Shown here: one piece after another, positions 19,019 to 30,999 of the stretch
How the letters are laid out: every line of letters starts with the position of its first letter
Numbering within the stretch: the first letter of the stretch is position 1
Assembly (NCBI GenBank): GCA_012845835.1
Contig: JABAKD010000022.1
Coordinates: forward strand, 4,909,444-4,973,443
Direction of reading: 5' to 3'
Length of the DNA: 64,000 nt
Origin: Undaria pinnatifida
Lineage: Eukaryota; Sar; Phaeophyceae; Laminariales; Alariaceae
Made by a program: the position numbers and the translations under genes
The notes under the pieces: model-generated
Told to the model about the DNA's origin: nothing
The model's input: the letters and a program-made list of their open reading frames with translations, nothing else
Databases searched by the model: none

Positions 19019-20949
19019 ATCGAAAATCTGTATGCCAGGCGTAGGGTGGCTCACGGGGAGATTGCTCTCTGTACCCGACGAGGGACCATCACGCGGAGGA
19101 GAAGATAAGAAGATGGAATATACATGAAAGCACCGGAGTTCCGGAGGCCACTCTGAATATACATGCACACCCGAAGAAAACAAAATAGTAGATTGAGTAA
19201 CAGCAGTATCACCAGTACACTGCCCCAAAGGGGGCTCAACTCGAACATATCGAAGATTGGGACCGCCAATCATATCAATAGTTCTACTCTACCTTCTCCG
19301 TAGATTCTATGTGGTCATACACATCATATACATCAGACTTGTGCGCAGGCATAAACCAACACATAAACCAACATTCCCCCTGCCTGTGTGCACGTCATGA
19401 CACGTTCATCCAAAGCGCACCATCCGAACCTTGTCTATTCAAAACAAGGTGCATGCATCCAATATTCAATTTCAATTTCAACACAATACTGCCTCTGCTC
19501 CAAAAACATGAATATTGGTATCCAACGCCGTAGCTAGCGGAATGAAACCGCAGTAATCGTAACGGAAATCGCTGAAAAGAATATGGGCGATCAAGAGTGC
19601 AGTAGGATTAGTCCGTGTAAGACAAGAAAGAAAAACTATCGATTGTGGTTCAATAAATCAAGCCTAAGATTACCGCGAAACCACCTATATTTTACCTCAA
19701 ATTATCATTCTCCTAAGCCTTCGATCTAGCAAGTTCAAAGTAAGCTGAAATCAAGATGAAATACCAGGTATCAAATTTCGTCTTCCACTACTCGAAAACA
19801 ACCAAATACAGTTCCCCCAAATTCATACGCTTCCAAACCTTCGATCAAGCAAAATTCTGGTGGTAATATAGATACTCCCGTTTTCAACATGCCCCAGGCA
19901 AAATTAAAAATAGTTTAACAATAAGTATCAACGCAGACCCGAGTTCGGTTCTCGGATATTGATACGAGCAAATAGTCAATTCTTCATTCCTCCTGCTCGT
20001 GACAACTGTCACGATAATGCCCACGCCATCCTACATTCCTGCAAACACTAAAAAAGTACCATCCTCAATTTCAAACAAAAATGTAAGAGCATCGCCTTCA
20101 ACTATTATTTCATCACCCAAAATATGAGCTAAGATATAACTTGCCCACTCCGGAGTCAAACTCCCCCACTCCGGAGTCAAGCCACATTTTGTCCAACCAG
20201 TTCCGCTCTGGTTTAGTCCATACCAAGTTCTCACCACGCGTTGGTATTACAGGACACTTTGATTAGGACAAACATGTGCTCTTTCAACTAACTATGGAAG
20301 CCAGCATTCATCATACCTACCTACTCTCCCTATTCAAATAAATCAAGCATCCTGCCAGCTCGACCTCCAATTCATATCACCAGGAGTTCATCGCAAGTCT
20401 ACGACGGTGGTGACGTCTCCGCGAGCTGAAAAAAAGAATATGTCACGTGGACGATCGATATCTGTTTCCGCCCCACCAGCTCAAAGATAAAAATATCAAA
20501 TTTCCTTGTCAAACGCTCCCAAAAACAACAAATATTTTGCTCGTACACTACTACTGCTGTGCGTTCGTTCGTACATGACGTGTGATCACCTGTGGATGAT
20601 ATAATAAGCCTTATATTTATCTACCCTTCCCCCTGATCACTCGGTTTTGTACGGCATTGGGGGGGGGGGGGGGGTGAACACAATCCTATCATCCACTATT
20701 ATTGCCCGGCAAATACGTCAATTAACTACGATTCTCATACCTGGTACCACAGGTAGGTGCTGTATTAATCCAGGTATAACACCAGGCAGGGTTGAAAATT
20801 CAGTTGTGTGTTTGAAACGCAACCACCTTATCCATCACCTTTCGTTGTTGCAACAAAAAAATGAAGCAGGAAGCTCAGATGCATACCAGTATATCATAGT
20901 ATATGTAAACTTTTCCCGGCCAACCAAAAAAAATATTTACCACCACGTT
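19019..20949. other. Non-coding, AT-richer; one G16 run
   Basis: I see no gene, RNA or clear repeat here apart from a run of sixteen G at 20659-20674. Short open frames show no domain. Base composition is more AT-rich than the flanking retroelements. Confidence 0.4.
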
Positions 20950-21285
20950 CGTCGGGGAGAAATTGAGATGCCAATTTGGAAATGATGCCAAGTTGGAAAT
21001 GCTGTCCCATATTTATTCGTTCAAGCTCTACGTGTGACAATATCCAAGAGTAGCTCGGGCGTATACCGCCCAAGAAAAAAAAAACTTACACACACTCCTG
21101 GCTTGTCTCGCTCAGCGTCTATCCGTGTTCACGTCGAGGTGCGAAACGGATACGGCAGGGCGAGGGGCGTTGGAGCCGCCCCACGAAGACGGCGCTCGAA
21201 CGACGCTATTTGACCGAGGATTCCAGATCCGAGAATCGCATACTGAGGCCGAGACGAAAAACAAACTCCTGACCCAATCCCCGAA
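20950..21285 (+). repeat. Dispersed repeat family D, copy 1
   Basis: This block of about 330 bp contains 17-bp units like ATGCCAATTTGGAAATG and then a conserved stretch with CACGTCGAGGTGCGAAACGG and GGGCGTTGGAGCCGCCCC. A second copy follows at 21468-21835, and an inverted one lies at 57920-58165. It has no coding capacity. Confidence 0.6.
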
Positions 21286-21297
21286 AAAAAGAATGAC

Positions 21298-21467
21298 TCC
21301 AGCGCGCGCGCTCCTGAATACCAAATATGATCTCGGTGAGAATCGTACTCACTACACATCCTTCGTTGGTTACATAGCACTACACCCACTGAGCCGAGAG
21401 GAAACGACACACAGCAGTGTAGTAGCTACGATAGGGCAAGCGCTTGGAGGCGGCCATGAAAAAAGCA
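21298..21467 (-). repeat. tRNA-like repeat, family S3 copy 3
   Basis: This is a close match to 18835-19018 and lies exactly between the two family D copies, so the D-S3 junction was probably duplicated or inserted as a unit. Confidence 0.6.
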
Positions 21468-21835
21468 TCGTCGGGAAGTAATTCAGATGCCAATTTGGAA
21501 ATGATGCCAATTAGGAAATTATGCCAATTTGGAAATGATGCCAATTTGCAATTGTTGCCCTTTATTTATTCGTTCAAGCTCTACATATGCCAACATCCAA
21601 GAATAACTCGGGCGTATACCGCCCAAAAAAGAGGGAAAAAACGCACTTCTCGATTGTCTCGCTCAACTTCTATCCGCGTTCACGTCGAGGTGCGAAACGG
21701 ATACGGCAGGGCGAGGGGCGTTGGAGCCGCCCCACGAGGATGGCGCTCGAACGAAGCTATTTGACCGAGAAGTCCAGTTTCGAGAATCGCATACTGAGGC
21801 CAAGACGAAAAAAAAACTCCTGACCGAATTCCCGA
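21468..21835 (+). repeat. Dispersed repeat family D, copy 2
   Basis: Four 17-bp units (ATGCCAATTTGGAAATG and variants) at about 21487-21550 are followed by the same conserved block as in copy 1. Confidence 0.6.
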
Positions 21836-22383
21836 AAAATATAATGATCATACACATATTTATTTATTGTGTCTGACCTGGTTGCTTCTTGATTCAAGCG
21901 AGCGGGCGAATTTGTCCAGCGGGACGGATCCCGAGCGTGCAGATAGCGCTCTAGTTGTCGCAGGTGCAAGCGTTTCGTGCCAGTTATTCAGTCTCAGCGC
22001 TCAGTTCACAGGTTCACAGTGCTCAGTTCACAGGTTCACAGTTTTAATGTTTTCGTGCTGTTCCAAGTGATCGACCTACCCCAGCTCTCCATCTGAGCCA
22101 CGCACGTCGGACGATCCCCTCCCATGCTGTCCCTTCGAGGTCCTTCAACTCCGGTTCGTTCACATAAAAGATGGAAGAATGTCTCTTGCCCGCCGTGACA
22201 CCACCCCACGTTCGATGTCTTCAGACCGAGACAACGAACGCTACGTAAACCCGAAGAGCAGGAACATCCTCGTCAAGATAGGAACAGGAAAAATATATGT
22301 ATCCTCCGTCCTCCACGGAGCATCCCGAGGAACAATTTTGAAACCCGAGTAAGGATCACAAAAGCTTCCCCAAAAAAGCCCTT
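21836..22383. other. Non-coding, downstream of the gag/integrase element
   Basis: I see no gene. A short repeat (GTTCACAGTGCTCAGTTCACAG) occurs near 22006-22040. This is where a 3' LTR or terminal repeat of the neighbouring minus-strand element would be expected, but I could not match it to 27360-28600. Confidence 0.4.
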
Positions 22384-25254
22384 TCAAAGTATTTCCCCGT
22401 GGGACCCCCCCTGTTTCTTAGCTCCAGGCGCGGGCATGTTTCTACGCTGGAACGTCCTTTCCATCCCCCGATTCACTTCAGTCTTGGTGAGTTCCTCCCA
22501 GTCTCCGTCGGGGTGGCGGATCCGGTAATACGGCGGCTTGCAATCGTAGATGACGCCACGGTATCGGTATGTTTTTCCTTCCTGGTCGACGAAATCTCTC
22601 CACACTACCGTTTCCACCGGAACCTCGCTCAGGGCGTGCGCTCTGTCGAGAGCGTCGCGCTCCATCCTCGTCGCAGCAGTTGGTGGCCTGGTACCGCAAC
22701 TTTGGTCGTGGTACAGCTCCCACATCGCATGGAAGGCGTCCAGCTGCATCGACGTGATGCTGTCTAACGCATCCTCCGTTGTCCAGCCCGATTCTGTCCC
22801 ATTCAGGAACCGTCCCTAATACTCCCAACGCCAAGCTCCACCTTTTCTTGCTGAGGCCTGGCGATCCACCAAGGTGTATACCGGGGGTGCCATTGTCGAC
22901 GGGGCGGCGAGCCCCAGGTCCGCATCCCAAGCGAAGTGGGGGTACTCGTCGCCGAAATCGTGTCGTAGCCACGAGGGCCTGACGTGAAAGGGCTTGATGT
23001 GTGACGCAGCTGCCCGCCTTTCTCTGACTTGTCGACCGTTGAGGACGACGTGATAACACAAGCCGGGGCTGATTATGGCGGAAACCTTCCACGGTCCCGT
23101 CCATTTTTCGTGTACAAGTTTGCGGTGCACGCCTTCGTGCCAGAGTGCCGAGTCCGCTTCTTGCACCATCACCAGATCACCCCTTTTTACCTTGGTTCCG
23201 GCCAAAGCGCGTTGTATACCCGCGTTGCGACGGGAGTGTTAATGCTGCCGGATTTCGTGTCGTTGTAGGAGAGCGTCGCGTACCTTCGTCACTTCCCTCC
23301 AAGCCTCCTTGCGGTCCGCGACGAAATTGTGTAGACCTTCATGTTGAAGAAAGTCGCTGCCATCCAGCTCAGGGGTCACTGCGTCAATCTTTGAGCACAC
23401 GTCTCGTTCAAACAACAACTTAAAAGGGGTGGGGCTGCTCGGAAGCCGGGGGAGGGGCGTCTTGCGTTGCAGCCAAAGTGCCGGTTGCACGTACTCGTCC
23501 CAGCGTTTGGGCCAGGATTCACACAGCTCTACCGGAGCTTCGTGAATCCACCCCCCCAGCCTCTCCACTGCTCCTTGCGCCCGGGCGTGGTCGACCGGCC
23601 CGAAATCGATGGGTACCTTCAGCCAACGGCAGATGTGCTGTACAACTTCTACCGCGAACTCCGTCTCAGGATCGCTCCGTATGGAGCGTGGAATGCCGAA
23701 CATCAGGAGTAAGTCCAGCAGCTTCTTAGCCACTCTCTCGACGTCCTTGGTCGTTAGTGGGTACGCGAATGCGCACTTGCTGGCCCTGTCCACCACGAGC
23801 AGTAGGTATCTGCTGCCCGTGGAGGATTTTTCCCCCATGTCCTGAGTGTCCATTTTCAACACCTCCCAAGGTTGCAGAAAGCGAGCTGGAAGCATGGCTA
23901 CCCGTTGACTCGCCGACTTCTTCCTCCTCCTGCATCCACACGAGAGAACGTAGTCCCTGATGTCGCGCTTGTACGTGGGCCAATGGAAATTCCGTTGGAT
24001 CAGCTCCGTGGTCCGTCCGACTCCGGGGTGGGCGTACGTTGTGTAGACCAGCACCATTACTCCAGGTATCATGGAACGCGGCATCGCGAGCCTCGAAGGC
24101 GAAGTCATCGACGAGTACGACAGGAGGCCCTTTTCGTCTAGCATGTACGGGTCGCATCCCCCCTGTTCCTTCACGTCCGAAATGGCGTTAGCAAGAAATG
24201 AGTCCTTTGCTTGTCGCCTGACGAGTTCCGGCGTGTCCTAAAGAAATTGTGACATATGTTGAACAACCGATGGGCATAGGCGTGCTTGGCCTAACAATGT
24301 CGACGGCGCTGGCGGCGGAGGCGGTGGCGGAGTAGGCAGCGTTGGCATCGGTGTGGGTGACCGAGTCGTGGGGGTTGGCGTCGGCATCAGTAAGGCCGAT
24401 GGTGGCGGCTTGGGCCACGGTGGCATCGAAGATGGCGGAGGAGCTTTCGCTCGCGAGGTTCTAGTCGTGAGTGGTGGCGTCGGTTTCACCGGTGTTGGCG
24501 GCAATGGTGTCGATGTTGATGGCGCTGGCCCCAGGGGTGGTGGTGGGCTCGGCAACGATCGTGGCGATGAGGGTACCTGGTTTGCGTGAGATGACGGACG
24601 GACGTTCCTGTGCCTTAGGTTGTGCCATCCCACCCCGTTTCCTCTTGGAAGTGCTGCGGGTGATCGTGGTTGTGAGTGTTCCTCCGTGTCGATTGCGAGG
24701 AGGTCTGTGAATGCAACGCACATTAACCCCTCCGGTTCGCTTCTTGCTCGGCGGTGTAGACGTTGGTTGGTGAACATCTCCGCGTCTAAAAGGCTTACGA
24801 GCACTGTTTTCATCATCTTGGTTGGCGTGGAATCGGCGAGGATCGAGGCAGCTGCCCCCCGGCTCACTGTAGCCGGAAGCAAAAAATATTCTTCACCTGT
24901 GGCTATCTTGACCAAATCTGAGAGGCCGAGCTCCTGTGCTTCCCCAAATGTCCCCTCGTCCGCAGGGTGCAGCTTGTATAGGCCGGCGGGTTTTTGGCCG
25001 CTGATGTACCCGCGTGAGATGGAGTTATTGAATGAGAAGATGGCTTGCCCACCCTGTCCCCGATGCAGAAAATACACTCCTTCGCGCCCCAGGTATTCGC
25101 CGAGATTTCTCTGCTTCTCCTCCGGCCCTTCCAGTTTCGTTTTCCATCTCAACAGTTTTTTCTTCGACCTGCCTTGCGCACGTGATGTAGGTCCTTTTTC
25201 AGTTGTATGGGCCTCTGACCTGGAGCGCTGAAATTTCGACAGTTTCCCAGTCAC
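22384..25254 (-). pseudogene. Integrase polyprotein of a Ty3/Gypsy-type element, no RT, three in-frame stops
   Basis: One minus-strand frame runs from 25254 to a TGA at 22384, interrupted only by TAG (24238), TAA (23239) and TAG (22816). The first 200 residues are an unrecognised domain, followed by a Pro-rich linker of about 110 residues. Next comes a Ty3/Gypsy-type integrase: HPGVGRT and FHWPTYKRDI before a C-x-C in place of the usual C-x2-C, the first catalytic Asp in LKMDTQD, the second in IRSDPETEF and the Glu in GAVERL, with 35 residues between the last two. A GPY/F-like module (EKWTGPWKV, about 23100) and a C-terminal chromatin-reader-like end (RIRHPDGDWEELT) follow. RT and RNase H, normally placed before integrase, are not found in any frame. 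Confidence 0.75.
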
Positions 25255-25442
25255 ATTCCGCTTGTACGAGGAAATGCGGTAGATCGGTCCACTCTGGTGA
25301 CCTTGGTAGATGTGATGTGCACTGCAAAATCAGAAGGCGGGCCGGGGAGTCCACGAAGGTGTGAATAAGGCTCACTGCGGCTCTGGCTTCTTCTCTGGTC
25401 TCTTCTAGGCCTGTCTCGGTGATACTCCGACACGCGGGTAGC
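25255..25442 (-). pseudogene. Short unrecognised coding-like stretch between gag and integrase frames
   Basis: A minus-strand frame covering 25199-25450 reads like protein in a third frame and includes a segment with VSLIHTFVDSPARLLILQ. I cannot assign it. It lies where a protease might be expected, but no DTG/DSG motif is visible. Confidence 0.3.
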
Positions 25443-27358
25443 TTAGTCATGTAGGTAGCGGCAGGGCTTGTGGGGGCATTCCATCCTGTATGTGAAGTAG
25501 AAGCAAATGCGGTGTTCCTTCAGTGCTCGCTTGATTTCGGATTTGTCAGCGTTCGGCTTGGGCCGATGGTGGGGAGAGGTCGGCTCGGATTCGTTTCTCG
25601 CTGCAGTTGAAGTCGTCCCACCGGATGCGGCAGTGGGTATGGCGCGTCGCTTGCCTTTTCCCTCCCGAAAGGGAGTCCCATGTTGGCCGGGTTTGGAGGC
25701 TGGCTTGTTGGAAAAGTCGACGCACTCCTCTTTGTCTTCGTCGAACTCTACGTTCACATCTTCGTCACCAGCCGAATCGTGGCTCCACTCCCTAACGGAC
25801 TTTTCCACCGCAGAGGCTACGATGCTGGCGAGCTTCCCTGCGAATGGCTCTCGAGGCTCCCGACGCTTGCGTTTGAGTTGGTTGCGGAAGGGCGCCGTCA
25901 AGGTTTGGTGGTGATCGGTGTGTTCGTCACCTGTGCTAAATATGTGCAAAATATGTCCTTCATCCTGGCGCCTCCAGCGTTATAAGCGGCTACTTCGGGT
26001 CTGGCCAAGGTGGGCCTATGGGTCCTGGGCTCAGGATCTTGAGATTCGAGGAAGTCCGTGCTTCGGTGGGCGACCTTATTGAGGAACTTGTCGAAGTGTG
26101 CTTCCGTGAACTGGCCACGAGCTTGCATTTGGGGGCTGAGCAACTCCACTAGGCTGAGCGGTAGCTCGTTCAGCTGGTCGATGCTGTCCTCCAAGCCTTG
26201 TAGGAATGACTCAAAATACCCAGCGTGCCTACCCGCTACGACCCCGATGAAGCGGAGACCTTGCTCTCGAAGGGTGCTCCCGTTGACGGTACAAAAATAG
26301 TACGCCTCCTCCACGAGATACGGTGCGTGCGACTGTATGTTCGCGGCCCGTGTGTATGCTTGTACTTAGCGTCCTGCGGTGAGCCAAGCTTCGCCCTAGT
26401 CGAGGGTCATGATCCTCAGCATTTCCCTAGCGTTACACGCGGATTACCCAGAGATGGTGGACTCCTTGACGAAGGCCCGCAATATCTCTGGAGCTGTGAG
26501 GCTTTGACCCGGCTTGGGAATTTGTCGTCCGTCCACATGAGGCACCAGAGTTGTCTTGTTGCGTTCGACGGCTGGCATCGTGCTGCAGCGGCGGGGTAAA
26601 ATCTTCTTCAGCACCGCCACCCTCAAGGGAGTGAGGGCGTCCCTCGAGGGCTGTGGGGGAAACCCGATGTAGGCGGTGTCGGGAGGCATAGTCCATGAGC
26701 CTTGACGAGCGAACGCCGTAGTTATGGCGTCCGCGAAAAGGACGGGGTCGCGGAGAGGGTCGATCGGTGTGTCACGAGTCGGGACGACAAGGCCTTTGAA
26801 ACCCTCTTTGTTCCTGCCACCCAGTATTTCCTCTACCACGCGGTCGACGGCACTGGATGATTCCTTCGAGAGGATGCCCGATGCGTCAAAGGGGTTGAAG
26901 CTTGAAGCTGCTGATGTAGGGGGAATGATCGGTTGTGGTGGAGGCTGCGGTTATTGCTGCAGTATGGGCGGCAATGGCGGCGGCGGTGGGGGTGGCAAGG
27001 GTTGTACCTGGTGCAGGAGCTGATGTGGGAGCAGCGGAGGTGGCGGGGGTAGCAGGGGTTGTAGCTGGTGCAGGAGCTGAGTGGAACTCGGCGGCGGCGG
27101 AGGTGGTATTTGCTGGTGTTGCTGGTGTTGCTGCTGCTGAGGTGGACGCGGCGGCGGAGGTGGTATTTGCTGCTGCTGCGGTGGAGGTAGTGGTAGCTGC
27201 TGCTGTTGCTGTTGCTGCTGCTGCTGGTGGTGGTGGTGTTGTTGGTAGGCGTTGTGGTTCATGTTTCCTGCGAGTACTGGATAGACCTGAGTGTTCCTGA
27301 CTCTCGCGTGATTCAAAAAGGATGGATACGATGCCGCATGCAGTTGGTAGTGTTGCAA
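25443..27358 (-). pseudogene. Gag-like protein with Gln/Pro-rich N-terminus and CCCH finger
   Basis: On the minus strand the reading starts with a stretch rich in Gln, His and Pro (27358-26951), continues into two capsid-like helical blocks (26839-26444 and 26314-25900), then an acidic, Lys-rich part. It ends in a C-x8-C-x4-C-x3-H finger at about 25505-25445. TAA (26951), TAA (26444), TAG (26396) and TAA (26366) interrupt the same frame, and one frame shift lies near 25935. Gag proteins usually carry CCHC knuckles; a CCCH finger in that place is uncommon. Its position before the integrase suits a gag. The N-terminal extent and true start are uncertain. Confidence 0.5.
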
Positions 27359-27754
27359 TTATGTGACAATAGACTAATCATATAATATAGAGATTCTGCT
27401 ATTTCATGATATTATTTAACACATTCGTCTTTCGCAATGACGACCCGTTCCTATTGAATGAAATCATTCAATATATGAAGCCCATACCAACGACCTCTTT
27501 GGCTCCAATCCTCGATATAACATGCTACAGCAGCTAACTCTCTTTTACTCGTTTCCTCCTTGTGTCCCGCCCGGGGTACCCATGTCCCATCCCCCCCCTC
27601 AAAACCGTGTAAACGGTGATAATGCATTGAATGAAGCTGAATCTGGTAATTTGCGTAGAGCTAATGGTTACTGCTACGTTTTTTCCTTTTCCCCTTTTGC
27701 TGGGCATATTACCCCTCATGGTAATTGTGAATTGGACTCTCTGTTTACCCTGTT
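27359..27754. other. Non-coding
   Basis: I see no gene. AT-rich sequence up to about 27530 is followed by a C-rich stretch. It could be an intron between the two coding-like minus-strand segments, since GTAAAA follows the coding part near 27757. Confidence 0.35.
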
Positions 27755-28110
27755 TTACAGAAGGCGTTGTCCTTGAAGGGCTGCGTGTGGGCTCTGATCG
27801 TTGGTGATGTTGCTGGAGCTTGCTTGGTCGGTTTCCTCCTCAGTGGGGGTTTGGTCTGCCCAAGTGACTCTACGTTTCTTCGGTTGGTACAGCGAAGGGC
27901 TCTCCGTCTTCAGCAATCCCAGTTTCATATCTAAGTCCGAGAAACAATGCTCCTCTTCGTCTAATGTGTGGCCGGCGGGGGCGATCGACTTAGCCATTAT
28001 CACTTTGTCCCAGGAACGGGTTACTGGGTCTAGAAGCGAGGCCTGTTGTAAGGAAGGTATGCCCGGGCACCAAAACGTGGGGGTCAGTGTAGCAAACTTG
28101 TTTGCCTCGC
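27755..28110 (-). CDS. Coding-like segment upstream of the gag-like frame, unknown
   Basis: On the minus strand an open stretch of about 118 codons runs into the segment starting ATGGCTAAGTC at 27997. It is acidic overall and includes PKKRRVTWADQ, a basic patch followed by an RVxW/F-type motif. It ends at TAA (27755). It lies 400 bp upstream of the gag-like frame and may be its 5' exon or a separate small gene. I do not recognise the family. Confidence 0.3.
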
Positions 28111-28600
28111 GGGTCTAGTCGTTGTTGGAGTTCAGGACGTTGTAGTACCTAAAATTATATATTTTATAACTAATTTTCAAGGTTTATGTTGCAGGATGGT
28201 GGCATCGCATGGGGAAATGGGTGTTTTGAATGTCTGGTTACTGTACCACTACAAGTCAGATATCAGGTCGGGATTGGTTACGGTCGATTCTTGTGTACTG
28301 GATCGGGTGGAACAGGGAGGTTGCTGTCTTCAAAATAACTCGTTCAGCGCGCGTCGCTGTGGAAGGGAACAGAGGCGCGATGGAGACTGCATGCATGCGG
28401 TTGAAGCGGTGTGCGCGATTGAGGTAGACAGACGTGACGTTGGCGCTGCAAAATGACGCTTTGTTGTTTGTTTGTTTATCTGCTTGGTTTGTAACCCTAT
28501 AAGTATACTTGCACCACCTGCGGTAGATGTTGTTGTAGCATCCCTTACCCCGTACGCAACGGAGTAACGCAAACGAACCCCTGGAAACCCAACAAAACAC
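28111..28600. other. Non-coding
   Basis: I see no gene. Short frames on both strands show no domain. Confidence 0.4.
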
Positions 28601-28605
28601 ATCTT

Positions 28606-28925
28606 AGGGGAGAGCTCACCATCATCTCCCCTCACAATGACAAGTGCTCACATTCACTCTCAAGGTGGTACGCTAATCAGCGCTCACCTTCACTGAAACC
28701 AATCAACGGGGGCGCTTACCTCGCCACAAAACCACATCACAGGGAACCCAACACCACCCAAACCTATCACACCCCAGGAAATTCCAAGCAAACAAATCTC
28801 AGGGAGGGGCTCACCTTCACCTCCCCTCACAATGACAAGTGCCTACCTCCACTTGCAAGGTGCCACCGCTCATCAGTGCTCACCTTCACTGAAATGAGTC
28901 CACGAAGGCGCTTACCTCGCCATTC
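28606..28925. repeat. Imperfect direct duplication, about 190-bp period
   Basis: Two blocks beginning near CTCCCCTCACAATGACAAGTG (about 28625 and 28825) continue through TCACCTTCACTGAAA and GGCGCTTACCTCGCCA. Identity by eye is about 80 percent. It is non-coding. Confidence 0.6.
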
Positions 28926-28969
28926 CGCTTGTGCTAATTGGCAAGTTATTCACCTCACTTTTCAACTTA

Positions 28970-29250
28970 AATCAACCGACATACAAACATCCCCAGCATG
29001 CAATCTTACCCAGAATACCGGGCACACCAAGTATACTGCCATACAACACTAACAACAGCCAGTATGCAAATGTCTCAGTCATGCTGTCGCACCAAAAATA
29101 CCAAGAATACCATAGCGCAACTTCAACAACAGCCGATACTCAAACATCCCAACTTGCTATCCTACCACGAATACCGAGAATACCACCGTGCAACTCCAAC
29201 AACAGACGATATGCGAGCATCCCAAGCTTGCTATCATACTAAGAGCACCC
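28970..29250. repeat. Degenerate tandem repeat, about 65-bp units
   Basis: About four units carry words such as CAACAACAGCCGATACTCAAACATCCC followed by ACCAAGAATACC-like ends. A further unit is found at about 30220-30290, on the far side of the dispersed repeat 29264-30215, so that repeat may have inserted into the array. Confidence 0.5.
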
Positions 29251-29263
29251 ATATAATGTAAGG

Positions 29264-30215
29264 TTATAGGTGGGGACACAGAGTGCCCCCTGCAGGTCTG
29301 CCAATTGAACAGGTCCTCGGAGAGTACTCACTTTCTTTTCCTTCGTAGAGACGTTGCTTTATTCCATTCCACCAGAGCCCCGGATAGCTTCTGAGATCGG
29401 AGGCACGTGCCTCCGATCTATTTCCCAACTTTCCTGAATATAAAACGCCAACCTTATAATACAAAACCCATCCAAATGATCTCAAATTCGGATAATTACA
29501 CGCCTTTCAAGGCCGTATCTTAACACTAGCCCACCCTGATGAGCCTCATATATATGCAGAAATATGGGAGATCTGATGAGCCGTATTTGCAGAAATATGG
29601 GAGATTCGGGGAAACTCCGGTTCTACGAACTAGACCATGAGTCGAAGATGCGGATCCTCAAAACCCACTCCCACACCTCTAACGGCCTGGCTATGGAGCC
29701 AGGAACACGCGAAGAAAATGAGTCGAAGGAAACGCAGACCGTACAACAAGGCAAAAGTCACCCATCAAAAACCTGCTGCGTGCCGCCGGTGTGGCGGGGG
29801 GGGGGGCAGAAAAAGCTCTAGAACCTGCCGCATACCGCCGGTGAGGCGGGGGGGGCAGGAAAGGCTCTACGGCAAACCAATCACAGAAAAGGTACTATGG
29901 CGAGGCGAGTCCTCGTCGATATGGAGGGGAACACAGGCGCTAACACAGGCGCTAACACAAGGGAGAAGTCATGCGAAAAACCTCCCGCGGGCCATCGGCA
30001 TGGCGGGGGGTTAGACGAGGAAATGACAAATACCCGGAATGGAAGGTGGCAACACCTACAGTATAGTCGAAAAAAACAAGTAGAACAAATACAACACACA
30101 AAAGATAAAATATGACACACAGACCCGTACATGGCCCTGTACCACGTTACGCGCGAACAGGGTACCCTGGTCGCCCCCCGGCTCTGAGCTAAGGAGGGCG
30201 TCGGCAGGGCGGAAT
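29264..30215 (+). repeat. Dispersed repeat family E, plus copy
   Basis: The block starts near ACACAGAGTGCCCCCTGCAGG and includes GATCGGAGGCACGTGCCTCC, AATATGGGAGATCTGATGAG and a GGCGGGGGGGGCAG stretch. An inverted copy covers about 52590-53290. The open frames in both copies drift in sequence and carry no recognised domain. There are TATATATGCAGAAATATGGGAGAT-type internal duplications. Confidence 0.6.
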
Positions 30216-30290
30216 TGTACAACCTCAACAACAGACGATATCCGAACATCCCAAGCTTGGTATTGCACTAAGAGTACCAGACTAGTATGT

Positions 30291-30999
30291 TTAGTTGACA
30301 GGTAGTGTCTGTTAGTAGATTATACCTCACATACTCTTGGCATGAGTGTATGCCATACCTTGGTGTGGTCCATGAATGAACGGATCGTGCCAAGGTGCTG
30401 TTTGTTTTACGTGCATAGTATGGCCTGCCGCACCGCAAAATGACTTGGTTAACGTAGGCTGAGAATACTCGTATTATTTTTGTGGTTGCAGGATTGTGTT
30501 ATTAATAGACGTATTTTATACCTGGTATGGTTTTTGATGCGAACAATAAGGATGCATATCATAGACGTATCATACCAAAGTGTCGTGATGAGTTTTCTAC
30601 GGTGTCATGTGTACTCGTGGGTACTTCAAGTACCGGTCTCTTCAGGTTGTACGCGTACAGAGGGTGCAGCGTATCGGATACAATTGATGGCTCTATTTCG
30701 TACCTTGCACCTTACAACTTGTATAATGTATACAGCGAATACGTAGTGTTGACTTTTTTCCAGACCCGAAAATTCATTTACTGCAAAGTATAATAGCGAT
30801 CAAGGAGTGATGCTGCGCTGATTGATGTAGACTACATAAATATACCTTCATACCAAGTATCCTAACCCCGCCCTCGCGTTTTCCTGCAGTGGTGCAAGAC
30901 AGGGAAAATCAAGACTGAAACTTGGTATTTTCCCTATTATAGTGTGTTATGTACATATAGTACTATTAATACTGCAGTGTAGCTGAATCGAAGCAATTT
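30291..30999. other. Non-coding
   Basis: I see no gene or clear repeat. The sequence is AT-rich with short frames only. Confidence 0.4.

Noticed and set aside
22384-27358. A UAR=Gln genetic code for the genome
   Set aside because: The Copia frame of 1608 codons and the LINE endonuclease of 502 codons contain no in-frame TAA or TAG, and Copia ends at TAA. The LINE also has a TGA at a Trp site. Element decay explains the stops better.
28970-29250. CRISPR-like array of repeats and spacers
   Set aside because: Units are contiguous degenerate tandem repeats without constant repeats and unique spacers, and the sequence is eukaryotic.
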